This document shows, piece by piece, positions 55,941-63,545 of a DNA stretch of 64,000 nt; the stretch's first letter is position 1, and the number at the start of each line of letters is the position of its first letter. The stretch is from positions 3,906,001-3,970,000 of the forward strand of contig NZ_CP069526.1 of the NCBI RefSeq assembly GCF_016889705.1. Direction: 5' to 3'. Source of the stretch: Amycolatopsis sp. FDAARGOS 1241. GTDB lineage: Bacteria > Actinomycetota > Actinomycetes > Mycobacteriales > Pseudonocardiaceae. The notes below the pieces were generated by a model that saw only the letters and a list, made by a program, of their open reading frames with translations, had not been told where the DNA came from and searched no databases. The position numbers were made by a program, and so were the translations under genes.

Positions 55941-55949
55941 GGATAGTGG

Positions 55950-55975
55950 ATACCCGGCCCGGGCCGCGCCGACAC
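55950..55975 (-). promoter_or_regulatory. SigB/SigF-type promoter (GTGT variant) of udgX
   Basis: Minus-strand GTGT (55972-55975), 16-nt spacer, GGGTAT (55950-55955), 9 nt before the ATG. Divergent from 55981. Confidence 0.6.
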
Positions 55976-55980
55976 GTCAG

Positions 55981-56005
55981 GTGTGTCGTCGCTCGCGGTG
56001 GGTAC
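55981..56005 (+). promoter_or_regulatory. SigB/SigF-type promoter (GTGT variant) of the DUF2188 gene
   Basis: GTGT (55981-55984), 15-nt spacer, GGGTAC (56000-56005). The start is 35 nt downstream. Confidence 0.62.
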
Positions 56006-56040
56006 CCGTCGCATTCGGACACCGGGAGGAGGAGCGCCCC

Positions 56041-56274
56041 ATGGACGGCGACGTCGAGACGTTCCGCGAAAGCGGCCTGTGGAAGAACAAGATCGACGGC
56101 CACCAGCGCGCGTCGAACACGTTCACCGACCGCGAGCGGGCCGTCACGACGGGCCGGCACATGGCGAAGGCGCGCCGGGTCGCGCACCGCGTGCGCGACG
56201 AACTGGGCGCGCTGGTCAGCCACGACGACTACCGGGCGAGCCGCAAGGGCGTCCGGATCGACCCTGGTGCGTGA
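56041..56274 (+). CDS. DUF2188 domain-containing protein
   Basis: A 77-aa protein of the DUF2188 type: VETFRESGLWKNKIDGHQRASN, then RAVTTGRHMAKARRVAHRV, ending near DDYRASRKGVRIDPG. The family has a beta-hairpin fold with unknown role. RBS GGGAGGAGGAGC precedes ATG 56041. Divergent from udgX with a shared promoter gap. Confidence 0.82.
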   Translation: MDGDVETFRESGLWKNKIDGHQRASNTFTDRERAVTTGRHMAKARRVAHRVRDELGALVSHDDYRASRKGVRIDPGA

Positions 56275-56333
56275 CTGTCCATCCGGGACGGTCGTGGCGG
56301 GGACGGCCGGCGGATAACGGTTCGGGGCCACGG

Positions 56334-56358
56334 GTGTGACGGGCGGGCGGCGGGGTAC
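56334..56358 (+). promoter_or_regulatory. SigB/SigF-type promoter (GTGT variant) of the Ppx/GppA gene
   Basis: GTGT (56334-56337), 15-nt spacer, GGGTAC (56353-56358). The assigned GTG start is 18 nt downstream. Confidence 0.62.
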
Positions 56359-56376
56359 TCCGACCGGAGACTGGCT

Positions 56377-57381
56377 GTGCTGGACATCGGGTCGAGCTCG
56401 GCCCAGCTGCAGGTGGTGGACGTGTCCGCCGGAGCTCCGCCGCTGCCCGCGCACGCGGTGAAGAAGCCGACGTTGCCGGCCGAGGAGCTGATGGTCAACG
56501 GCGCGCTGAGCGAAACCGGGATCGAACGGGCGGCGGAGGCGGTCGGCCGGGCCGTGGACGCGGCGGTGCGGATGGGCGTCGACGAGCTCTACCCCTTTGT
56601 CACGGCGGCGATCCGCGACGCGGCCAACCGGGACGAGGTCATCGAGCGCATCGAGGCCGAATCGGGTATTCGCCCGCAGTTCCTTTCAGGCGAGGAAGAA
56701 GCCCGTCTGACCTACCTCGCCGCCCGCCGCTGGTACGGCTGGTCGGCGGGGCGGCTGCTGCTGATCGACATCGGCGGCGAATCGATGGAGCTGGTGCTGG
56801 GCCGTGACGCCGAACCCGAACTCGCGCTGTCGTTGCCGTTGGGCGCGGGCCGGCTGACCCGCGAGTTCATCACCGCCGACCCGCCGACGGGCAAGCAGGT
56901 CAAAGCTGTGCGCCGGTACATCCAGGACACACTGCCGGAGGTGCTCGATCGCCTGCGCTGGGAGGGCCGGCCTCGGCGGGTCGTCGCGACGTCGAAGACC
57001 TTCAAGCAGCTGGCCCGCCTCACCGGCGCGGCACCACAGCGCAAGGGCCCGTTCGTCGAGCGCGAGCTCAGGGTGGCGAAGCTGCGTGAGTGGATCCCGC
57101 GCCTGACCGAGGTCGGCGCGGCCAAGCGGGCGGGCTTCCGCGGCATTTCGCACTCGCGGGCGCGCCAGGTCGTGGCCGGCGCGCTCGGCGCCGAGGTGAC
57201 CCTGTCGGCGCTGGATGTCAAACGGGTCGAGGTCTGCCCGTGGGCGCTGCGGGAAGGGATTCTGCTGTGCCACCTCGAGCGCGTGGCGGAAACGCCGTCC
57301 CTGCCGCTGACGCCGCTGTCAGGGCACCCGGACGCGAAGGTCCGGCCCTTGCACGCCGCCGAGGAGCAGACTTCGTCGTGA
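56377..57381 (+). CDS. Exopolyphosphatase/guanosine pentaphosphate phosphatase (Ppx/GppA)
   Basis: A 334-aa actin-fold phosphatase: LDIGSSSAQLQVVDV at the N-terminus, TAAIRDAANRDEVIERIEAESG, LSGEEEARLTY (catalytic Glu region), and LLIDIGGESMELVLG. It cleaves polyphosphate or pppGpp, so it links to stringent and phosphate stress. The GTG 56377 start is uncertain: the sequence before it (RRLAVLDIG) looks coding but has no start codon, so initiation at a CTG (56371) is possible. It ends 1 nt before the GH15 gene, convergent. Confidence 0.87.
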   Translation: MLDIGSSSAQLQVVDVSAGAPPLPAHAVKKPTLPAEELMVNGALSETGIERAAEAVGRAVDAAVRMGVDELYPFVTAAIRDAANRDEVIERIEAESGIRPQFLSGEEEARLTYLAARRWYGWSAGRLLLIDIGGESMELVLGRDAEPELALSLPLGAGRLTREFITADPPTGKQVKAVRRYIQDTLPEVLDRLRWEGRPRRVVATSKTFKQLARLTGAAPQRKGPFVERELRVAKLREWIPRLTEVGAAKRAGFRGISHSRARQVVAGALGAEVTLSALDVKRVEVCPWALREGILLCHLERVAETPSLPLTPLSGHPDAKVRPLHAAEEQTSS

Positions 57382-57382
57382 C

Positions 57383-59128
57383 TCAGCCGGGATCGCCGGC
57401 CAGCCGGTGGGCGGTTTCGAGCAGCAGCGCGTGGACGAACGCCTGCGGCAGATTCCCGCGTAGCTGCCGCTGCCGTACGTCGTACTCCTCGGCCAGCAGG
57501 CCCGCCGGGCCGCAGGCGGCGCGGGTGCGTTCGAACCAGCGGAATGCGCGGACGCGGTCACCCTGGTGCCAGCAGGCGAGCGCCATGGTGAACCCGCACA
57601 GCAGGAACGCCCCTTCAGCCTCTCCGAGCGGTCGGTCGTCGGGCGCGAAGCGGTAGACGTAGCCGTCTTCGCACAGGTCCGCGCGCACTGCGTCGAGCGT
57701 GGCGAGCGTTCGCGGGTCGGCGGCGGGCAGGGCACCGCGAACCGGGGGCAGGAGCAGGGCCGCGTCCGTGCCGCGCACACCGGGGGAGCGCTGCCAGGCG
57801 CCCCGGTGGTCGATGCAGCGGCGGGTGGTCTCGCCGAGCAGCCGGTCGGCGAGCCCGGACAACCGCGCGGCGTGCGGTGGCGACCGGTGCCCGGCGATCG
57901 CGCGCAGACCCGCGACGCAGGCGAGCCGCGAATGGCTCCACCAGTCGTTGTGCAGTTCCCACACCCCGGCCTCGGGTTCGTCCCAGCGGCGGGTGATGAG
58001 GTCGACGCAGACGTCCACCGCGCGTTCGGCGTCGGGCGTCAGCCGGTCGTGCCGGGCCGCGGCCGCGTAGAGCTGCAGCAGCTCGCCGAGCGTGTCCAGC
58101 TGGAACTGGTCGTTCACGTGGTTGCCGACGACCGGGTTCCCGCCGGGGTAACCGGGCAGCCGTAGCGCGGTTTCGCCCGGTGGGGGCCGACCGTCGGTGC
58201 GGTACGCGGGCAGTAGGGCGTCCCCGTGCTCCAGCACCCGCGCGGACGTGAACGCCACCGCGTCGTCGAGCAGCGGGTGCCCTTCGGCGACCGACGCGGC
58301 GAGCCCGGCGTAACACTGGTCGCGCAGCCAGACGTAGCGGTAGTCGTAGTTGCGCCCGGCCTCGGCGCGTTCGGGCAGGCCCAGCGTCGCGGCGGCGACC
58401 ATGCCGCCGCCCGCGGTGGTGAGGCCGCGCAGCACCGCGTACGTGTGCCTCGCGTCGCGCGGGGCGGCGGTGTCGTCGAGGCGCGGCACGGCCCGCCGCC
58501 ACGTGTGTTCGGTCGCCGCCCACAACTCGTCGGCGCCAGTGGGGTCCGGCAGGCGATCCGGACTGATCTCGAGGATGAGGTCGTGGCTGGTCCCGCCCGG
58601 CAGCTCGAGGTCCAGGACCAGCCGGGCCTCGTCGTCGGGCCGGGCGTGGGCGCCACCGCGCCAGCGGAGGCGCAGGTCACCCGTGCGCGCGGTCCACACG
58701 CCGTGCGCGTCGCACGACAGCTCGCGCATCGACCGGCCGCCGAACCCGTCGCGCAGGTCGAGCTGCACCCGCATCCGGACGTCCCGCTCCACGGCCTCGA
58801 TCCGCCGCAGCACCACGACGCGGCGCGGGTCGGCGGGATACGCGAGCGCGTCGCGGCATTCCACGACCGTGTCGGTGCCGACCCACCGGTGGTGCCAGAT
58901 CAGCGTGCCGGGCTCGTAGTAGCCACCCCACACGCACGTGCCCGCCGGGCTGACGGAGTAGCTCCCGCGCCCGCCGACGAGTGCCGACACCACGGCGCTG
59001 TCGGACCACCCGGGCGCGCACAACCAGACGAGGTCGCCGCGGGGGCCGCACAGCGCCCCGCGCTCGCCGTCCGCAAGCAGGGCGTACTCACGCAGGACGT
59101 GCGGGGAGAAGTCCTGCCAGTCGCTCAT
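57383..59128 (-). CDS. Glycoside hydrolase family 15 protein
   Basis: A 581-aa GH15-type protein (glucoamylase or trehalase-like). The N-terminal beta domain begins WQDFSPHVLREYALLADGERGALC. The (alpha/alpha)6 barrel has RNYDYRYVWLRDQCYAGLAA (about residue 310) and WELHNDWWSHSRLACVAGL. Actinobacterial members often hydrolyse trehalose or alpha-glucans; the substrate is unknown here. ATG 59128 overlaps the SDR stop by 4 nt (ATGA). It is the last gene of a five-gene operon. Confidence 0.87.
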   Translation of the reverse strand: MSDWQDFSPHVLREYALLADGERGALCGPRGDLVWLCAPGWSDSAVVSALVGGRGSYSVSPAGTCVWGGYYEPGTLIWHHRWVGTDTVVECRDALAYPADPRRVVVLRRIEAVERDVRMRVQLDLRDGFGGRSMRELSCDAHGVWTARTGDLRLRWRGGAHARPDDEARLVLDLELPGGTSHDLILEISPDRLPDPTGADELWAATEHTWRRAVPRLDDTAAPRDARHTYAVLRGLTTAGGGMVAAATLGLPERAEAGRNYDYRYVWLRDQCYAGLAASVAEGHPLLDDAVAFTSARVLEHGDALLPAYRTDGRPPPGETALRLPGYPGGNPVVGNHVNDQFQLDTLGELLQLYAAAARHDRLTPDAERAVDVCVDLITRRWDEPEAGVWELHNDWWSHSRLACVAGLRAIAGHRSPPHAARLSGLADRLLGETTRRCIDHRGAWQRSPGVRGTDAALLLPPVRGALPAADPRTLATLDAVRADLCEDGYVYRFAPDDRPLGEAEGAFLLCGFTMALACWHQGDRVRAFRWFERTRAACGPAGLLAEEYDVRQRQLRGNLPQAFVHALLLETAHRLAGDPG

Positions 59129-60135
59129 GCCCGCGCCCACCGCCACACGCCCAGCGCCGTCGCCGCCAGCGTGCCGCCCGCGGCGGCGAGCAGGCCGTGG
59201 TGGCGGCTGGCCCACAGCTGGACGCTGCGCGGCGAGGACTGCTGGTCGAACTCGCCGTGGGCGCCGAAATCGTGGCCGCGCGGGCCGTCCGCGGGCTGCC
59301 ACAGGTTCGAGGGCTGATCGGCGGGGGTGGGCTGCTGCGTCTGCTGGGACTTCACGCCGGTTCTCGCGAGGTACCGGTCGAGTATCCCCGGCGCCACGGC
59401 GTTCGCGACGAGCGTGGCGACAGTGCTGCCGCCGACCCAGTACTCGCGCCGGCGCGGGTGGTCGGCCGCGTACAGCACCGCGTCGGCCGCCACTTCGGGC
59501 TGGTAGATCGGCGGCACGGGCTGTGCGTGCCGCGGCAGCCGCGACAGCACCCACGAGAACTGCGGCGTGTTGACGGCCGGCATCTGCACCATCGTCACGT
59601 GCACACCGCTGTGCTCGGCCAGCAGTTCGCAGCGCAGCGCCTCGTGGAAGCCCTGGATCGCGTGCTTGGCACCGCAATACGCGCTCTGCAACGGGATCCC
59701 GCGGTAGGCGAGCGCCGAGCCGACCTGCACGACGGTGCCCCGGTCCCGCGGTTTCATCCGGTTCAGCGCGGCCATCGTGCCGTGCACGTACCCGAGATAA
59801 CTGACTTCGGTCACCCGCCGGAACTCCTCGGGCCGGACGTCGGAGAACCGCGCGAAGACGGACGTGAACGCGACGTTGACCCAGGTGTCGATCGGGCCCA
59901 GCTCCTGCTCGACGCGCGTGGCTGCGGCGTCCACCTGGCCGAAGTCGGCGACGTCCACTTCGATGGGCAGCGCGGTACCGCCCGCTCGCCGGATGTCCTC
60001 GGCTGCCGCGCTCAGGCCCTTCCGTCCGCGGGCCAGCAGCGCGACCCGGGCGTGGCGTGTGCCGAACGCCCGGGCCACCGCCCGGCCGATCCCGCCGCTG
60101 GCGCCCGTCACGACAACCACGGGTTGGTCTGCCAC
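59125..60135 (-). CDS. SDR family oxidoreductase with C-terminal extension
   Basis: A 336-aa SDR: VVVVTGASGGIGRAVARAFG at the N-terminus, VQVGSALAYRGIPLQSAYCGAKHAIQGF with Ser and YxxxK. The extra C-terminal about 75 residues are polar (KSQQTQQPTPADQPSN), then carry a hydrophobic helix (GLLAAAGGTLAATALGVW), so the enzyme may be membrane-anchored. Resembles SDRs of the DltE/YqjQ type with a C-terminal membrane tail. GTG 60135 chosen. Confidence 0.85.
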   Translation of the reverse strand: MADQPVVVVTGASGGIGRAVARAFGTRHARVALLARGRKGLSAAAEDIRRAGGTALPIEVDVADFGQVDAAATRVEQELGPIDTWVNVAFTSVFARFSDVRPEEFRRVTEVSYLGYVHGTMAALNRMKPRDRGTVVQVGSALAYRGIPLQSAYCGAKHAIQGFHEALRCELLAEHSGVHVTMVQMPAVNTPQFSWVLSRLPRHAQPVPPIYQPEVAADAVLYAADHPRRREYWVGGSTVATLVANAVAPGILDRYLARTGVKSQQTQQPTPADQPSNLWQPADGPRGHDFGAHGEFDQQSSPRSVQLWASRHHGLLAAAGGTLAATALGVWRWARA

Positions 60136-60152
60136 GGGAAACCTCCGATCCG

Positions 60153-60464
60153 TCACTTGCTCGCGGCCCGGGAGGCGCTCGCCCACGCCGCCGCCACCAC
60201 CGCGTTGACCACCGCCGGCCGCCGCCACCGCGTCGAGGCCGCGGCGAGCCCGGTCATGCTGAGGCTGTGCGCGCTGTCCGCGAGCCACGCCCACCGCGCG
60301 GCGACGCTGTCCGGCCACGTGAGCCCCACGGCTGCCTGCACGAAATGCCGGACCGCGAGGATCCGCAGCACCGCCGCCACTTCAGGCTGCTCAGCCACGC
60401 GCGAGGCGGCGAGCAGCACCGCGCCCCAGGCGATTCGCGAGGCCGCGACTCGGCGGACGCTCAC
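60153..60464 (-). CDS. Small membrane protein, unknown function
   Basis: A 103-aa Ala-rich protein with hydrophobic segments (ASRIAWGAVLLAASRVA, AAVLRILAVRHFVQAAVGLTW, AVVNAVVAAAWASA). I do not recognise a family. GTG 60464 overlaps the stop of the FAD/Fe-S gene by 4 nt (GTGA), so it belongs to the same operon and might help hold that enzyme at the membrane; this is only a guess. Confidence 0.65.
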   Translation of the reverse strand: MSVRRVAASRIAWGAVLLAASRVAEQPEVAAVLRILAVRHFVQAAVGLTWPDSVAARWAWLADSAHSLSMTGLAAASTRWRRPAVVNAVVAAAWASASRAASK

Positions 60465-63400
60465 CGTGGTTTCCCCCGCCGTGCCATCACGACCCCCGCC
60501 GCGGCGAGGGCGAAGGCGCCGGCCACCGCGGTTCGCTTGCCCCGTCGCGGCCGCTCCGGCTCGGGGACCTCGTCGAGGCCCGAGGCCAGCAGCTCGGCCA
60601 GGTGCGTCCCCTCGCGGCCGCCGCTGTCGAGTTCGTGGAGCTGGGTGCGGCAGCTGAAGCCGTCGGCGAGGACGACCGTGGCGGGATCGGCGGCGCGGAC
60701 CCGGGGGAGCAACACCCGCTCCGCGCAGGCCTCGCTGACTGCCCGGTGCCCCTGCTCGAAGCCGAAGTTCCCGGCGAGGCCGCAGCAGCCGGAGCCGAGG
60801 TGTTCGGCGTCGACACCCGCGGCTTCGAGCAGGCCCTTGTCCGCGTCCCAGCCCAGGACCGCGTGCTGGTGGCAGTGGACCTGGGCGATCGCGGAGCCGC
60901 CGATCCGCGGCGGGCGGTAGCCGGAGGAGTGCTCGGTCAGCAGCTCGGCGAGCGTCACGGTCTGATTCCGCAGCCGCCGGACGTCCTGGTCACCCGGGAA
61001 CAGGTCGGGGGCGTCCGAGCGGAACACGGCGGTGCAGCTGGGTTCGAGACCGACGACCAGCCCGCCTTCGTGCAGGTGCGGCGCCAGCTCCCGCACGGTC
61101 CGCCGCAGGATCCGCTTGGCCATGCCCAGCTGGCCGGTGGAGATCCACGTGAGGCCGCAGCACACCGGAGCCGTCGGCATCGTCACACGCCACCCGGCGT
61201 CCTCCAGCACGCGGACGGCAGCGCGGCCGATCCCCGGGTGGAAGTGGCCGGTGAACGTGTCGGGCCACAGCAGCACCGTGCCGCGCGCGCCGTCGCCAGC
61301 CGGGCGGTGCCGGGTGAACCACTGCTGCAGGGTTTCCCCCGCGAACGCGGGGATCTCGCGGTCCTCGATGCCGGCGGCCAGCGTCGCCAGCCGCGCGAGG
61401 CCGGGCGTGCGCGTGAGCGCGTTGACCAGCGGCCCGGCCCGCAAGCGGCTCACAGCCTGCGCCACCGCGGGCAGCCAGCCCATCGTGAAGTCCGACCGCG
61501 GCCGCCGCCACGGGCGGCCCTCGTAGTGGTGGGCGAGGAACTCGGCCTTGTACGTGGCCATGTCCACGTCGGCCGGGCAATCCGACTTGCAGCCCTTGCA
61601 CGCCAGGCACAGGTCGAGCGCGTCGCGTACCTCCGCGGAGCGCCAGCCGTCGCCGATCGGGCTATCCCCGTGGCCGTGCAGCATCTCGAACAGCAGCCGT
61701 GCGCGGCCGCGCGTCGAGTGTTCCTCCTCGCCGGTCACCTGGTACGACGGGCACATCACCTCACCCGAGGACGTGTCGGGCTGCCGGCACCGGCCCACGC
61801 CGACGCAGCGGTTGGCGGCCTGAGCGAACGAACCGCCGTCGTCGGGGAAGCGGAAGTACAGGTCCTGTGGGTCCGCCGGCGACCACGCACCGCCGAGGCG
61901 GAGGTTCTCGTCGAGCCGGTACGGCGCGACGACCTTGCCCGGGTTCATGCGGTCGTCCGGGTCGAAAATCGCCTTGACCCGCCCGAACGCCGCCACGAGG
62001 TCGGTGCCGAACATCTTCGGCAGGAGCTCGCCGCGCGACTGCCCGTCGCCGTGCTCACCGGAGAACGAACCACCGAGTTCGGCCACCAGGTCCGCCGCGC
62101 GCTCCATGAACCGCCGGTACGTCGCGACGCCGTCGGTGGTGTAGAGGTCGAACGGGATCCGGGTGTGCACACAGCCTTGTCCGAAGTGGCCGTACAGACT
62201 GGGCCCGGTGTCGCTGGCGTAACCGAATTCCTCGTACAGCGCGGTCAGCCGGCGAAGGTACTCACCGAGCCGCTCGGGCGCGACGGCCGAGTCTTCCCAG
62301 CCCTCGAAGGTGTCGGCCCGGCCCGGCACGTGGGCCGTCGCGCCGAGCCCGGCTTCGCGGACCTGCCACAGCTCGGTCTCCCGCGCCGGGTCGTCGAGGA
62401 ACGCGACGTCGGCTTCGTGGGGGCTGTCGTGCAGGGCGGCCAGCATCCGCTCGGCGCGGCGGTCGACCTCCTCCGTGGTGGCGCCGCCGAATTGCACCAT
62501 GAGGAACGCCCGGCCCTGGGGCATCTCCGCCAGCGCCTGCGGGTTCATGTCCTTGAGTTGCTGGTCGCGAATCAGCTTGTGGTCCACGCCCTCCAGCGCG
62601 ATCGGCTCGTGCGGCAGGATCTCGGGCACGGCGTCGGCGGCCGTCGCGATGTCCGGGTAGCCGAGCACGACCAGTGTCCGCTCGGGCAGCACCGGCACCA
62701 GTTTCAGCTCCGCGCGCAGCACCGTGACCAAAGTGGACTCCGAACCGACGAGCAGCCCGGCGACGTCGAAGTGGTTCTCCGGCAACAGGGAATCGAGGTT
62801 GTAGCCCGAGACCCGCCGGGGGATCTGTGGGAAGCGGTGGCGGATTTCGGCGGCGTACTCGTCGCGCAGCCGGCGCAGCTGCCGGTAGATCGCGGCGCGC
62901 GGATCGCCGCGGTGCTCGATCTCGGCGTATTCCTCGTCGGTGGTCTCGCCGCACCAGAACCGCGTGCCGTCGGCGAGCAGGACTTCGAGCCGGGCGACGT
63001 TGTCGACGACCTTGCCCGTGCGCTGCGCGGTAGCGCCGCAGGAGTTGTTGCCGATCATGCCGCCGAGGGTGCAGTTCATGTGCGTGGCCGGTTCCGGCCC
63101 GAACCGCAGGCCGGTGTCGGCGAGCTGCCGGTTGAGCTCGTCGAGCACGAGCCCCGGCTGGACCACGCACGTGCGGGCGTCCTCGTCGACCGACTCCAGC
63201 CGGGTGCAGTATTTCGACCAGTCGAGCACGAGTCCCGCGCCGGTGCATTGACCGGCGAGGCTGGTGCCGCCGCCGCGCGAGAGCACCGGCGCGCCGAACT
63301 CCCGCGCGACCGCGAGCGCCTCGACGGCGTCGTCCGGAGAGCGCGGCACGACCACGCCGAGCGGCACCTGGCGGAAGTTCGACGCGTCGGTCGAGTAGGC

Positions 63401-63532
63401 CGCACGGGTGCCGTCGTCGAACCGGACTTCGCCGCGCACGCGCGCCCGCAGGGCGTCGCCCAGCGCGGCGAGGTCGAGGTCGGGTGCCGGCGGGTGCCGG
63501 ACGACGGGGTCCGGCACGTGCACTTGGGTCAT
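60461..63532 (-). CDS. FAD-linked oxidase with Fe-S domain (D-lactate/glycolate dehydrogenase-like)
   Basis: A 1023-aa flavo-iron-sulfur protein. The N-terminal FAD-binding PCMH domain has VLSRGGGTSLAGQCTGAGLV and GMIGNNSCGATAQ. FAD-oxidase C-terminal sequences follow. At about residue 645 is the 4Fe-4S motif CLACKGCKSDCPADV, and CCG-type half motifs VCCGLTW and GSGCCGLAGNFG follow. It oxidises a 2-hydroxy acid and passes electrons on. ATG 63532. It lies 13 nt after the enolase-superfamily gene, which suggests sugar-acid breakdown. Confidence 0.9.
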   Translation of the reverse strand: MTQVHVPDPVVRHPPAPDLDLAALGDALRARVRGEVRFDDGTRAAYSTDASNFRQVPLGVVVPRSPDDAVEALAVAREFGAPVLSRGGGTSLAGQCTGAGLVLDWSKYCTRLESVDEDARTCVVQPGLVLDELNRQLADTGLRFGPEPATHMNCTLGGMIGNNSCGATAQRTGKVVDNVARLEVLLADGTRFWCGETTDEEYAEIEHRGDPRAAIYRQLRRLRDEYAAEIRHRFPQIPRRVSGYNLDSLLPENHFDVAGLLVGSESTLVTVLRAELKLVPVLPERTLVVLGYPDIATAADAVPEILPHEPIALEGVDHKLIRDQQLKDMNPQALAEMPQGRAFLMVQFGGATTEEVDRRAERMLAALHDSPHEADVAFLDDPARETELWQVREAGLGATAHVPGRADTFEGWEDSAVAPERLGEYLRRLTALYEEFGYASDTGPSLYGHFGQGCVHTRIPFDLYTTDGVATYRRFMERAADLVAELGGSFSGEHGDGQSRGELLPKMFGTDLVAAFGRVKAIFDPDDRMNPGKVVAPYRLDENLRLGGAWSPADPQDLYFRFPDDGGSFAQAANRCVGVGRCRQPDTSSGEVMCPSYQVTGEEEHSTRGRARLLFEMLHGHGDSPIGDGWRSAEVRDALDLCLACKGCKSDCPADVDMATYKAEFLAHHYEGRPWRRPRSDFTMGWLPAVAQAVSRLRAGPLVNALTRTPGLARLATLAAGIEDREIPAFAGETLQQWFTRHRPAGDGARGTVLLWPDTFTGHFHPGIGRAAVRVLEDAGWRVTMPTAPVCCGLTWISTGQLGMAKRILRRTVRELAPHLHEGGLVVGLEPSCTAVFRSDAPDLFPGDQDVRRLRNQTVTLAELLTEHSSGYRPPRIGGSAIAQVHCHQHAVLGWDADKGLLEAAGVDAEHLGSGCCGLAGNFGFEQGHRAVSEACAERVLLPRVRAADPATVVLADGFSCRTQLHELDSGGREGTHLAELLASGLDEVPEPERPRRGKRTAVAGAFALAAAGVVMARRGKPR

Positions 63533-63545
63533 CGGCGGTCCTCCT

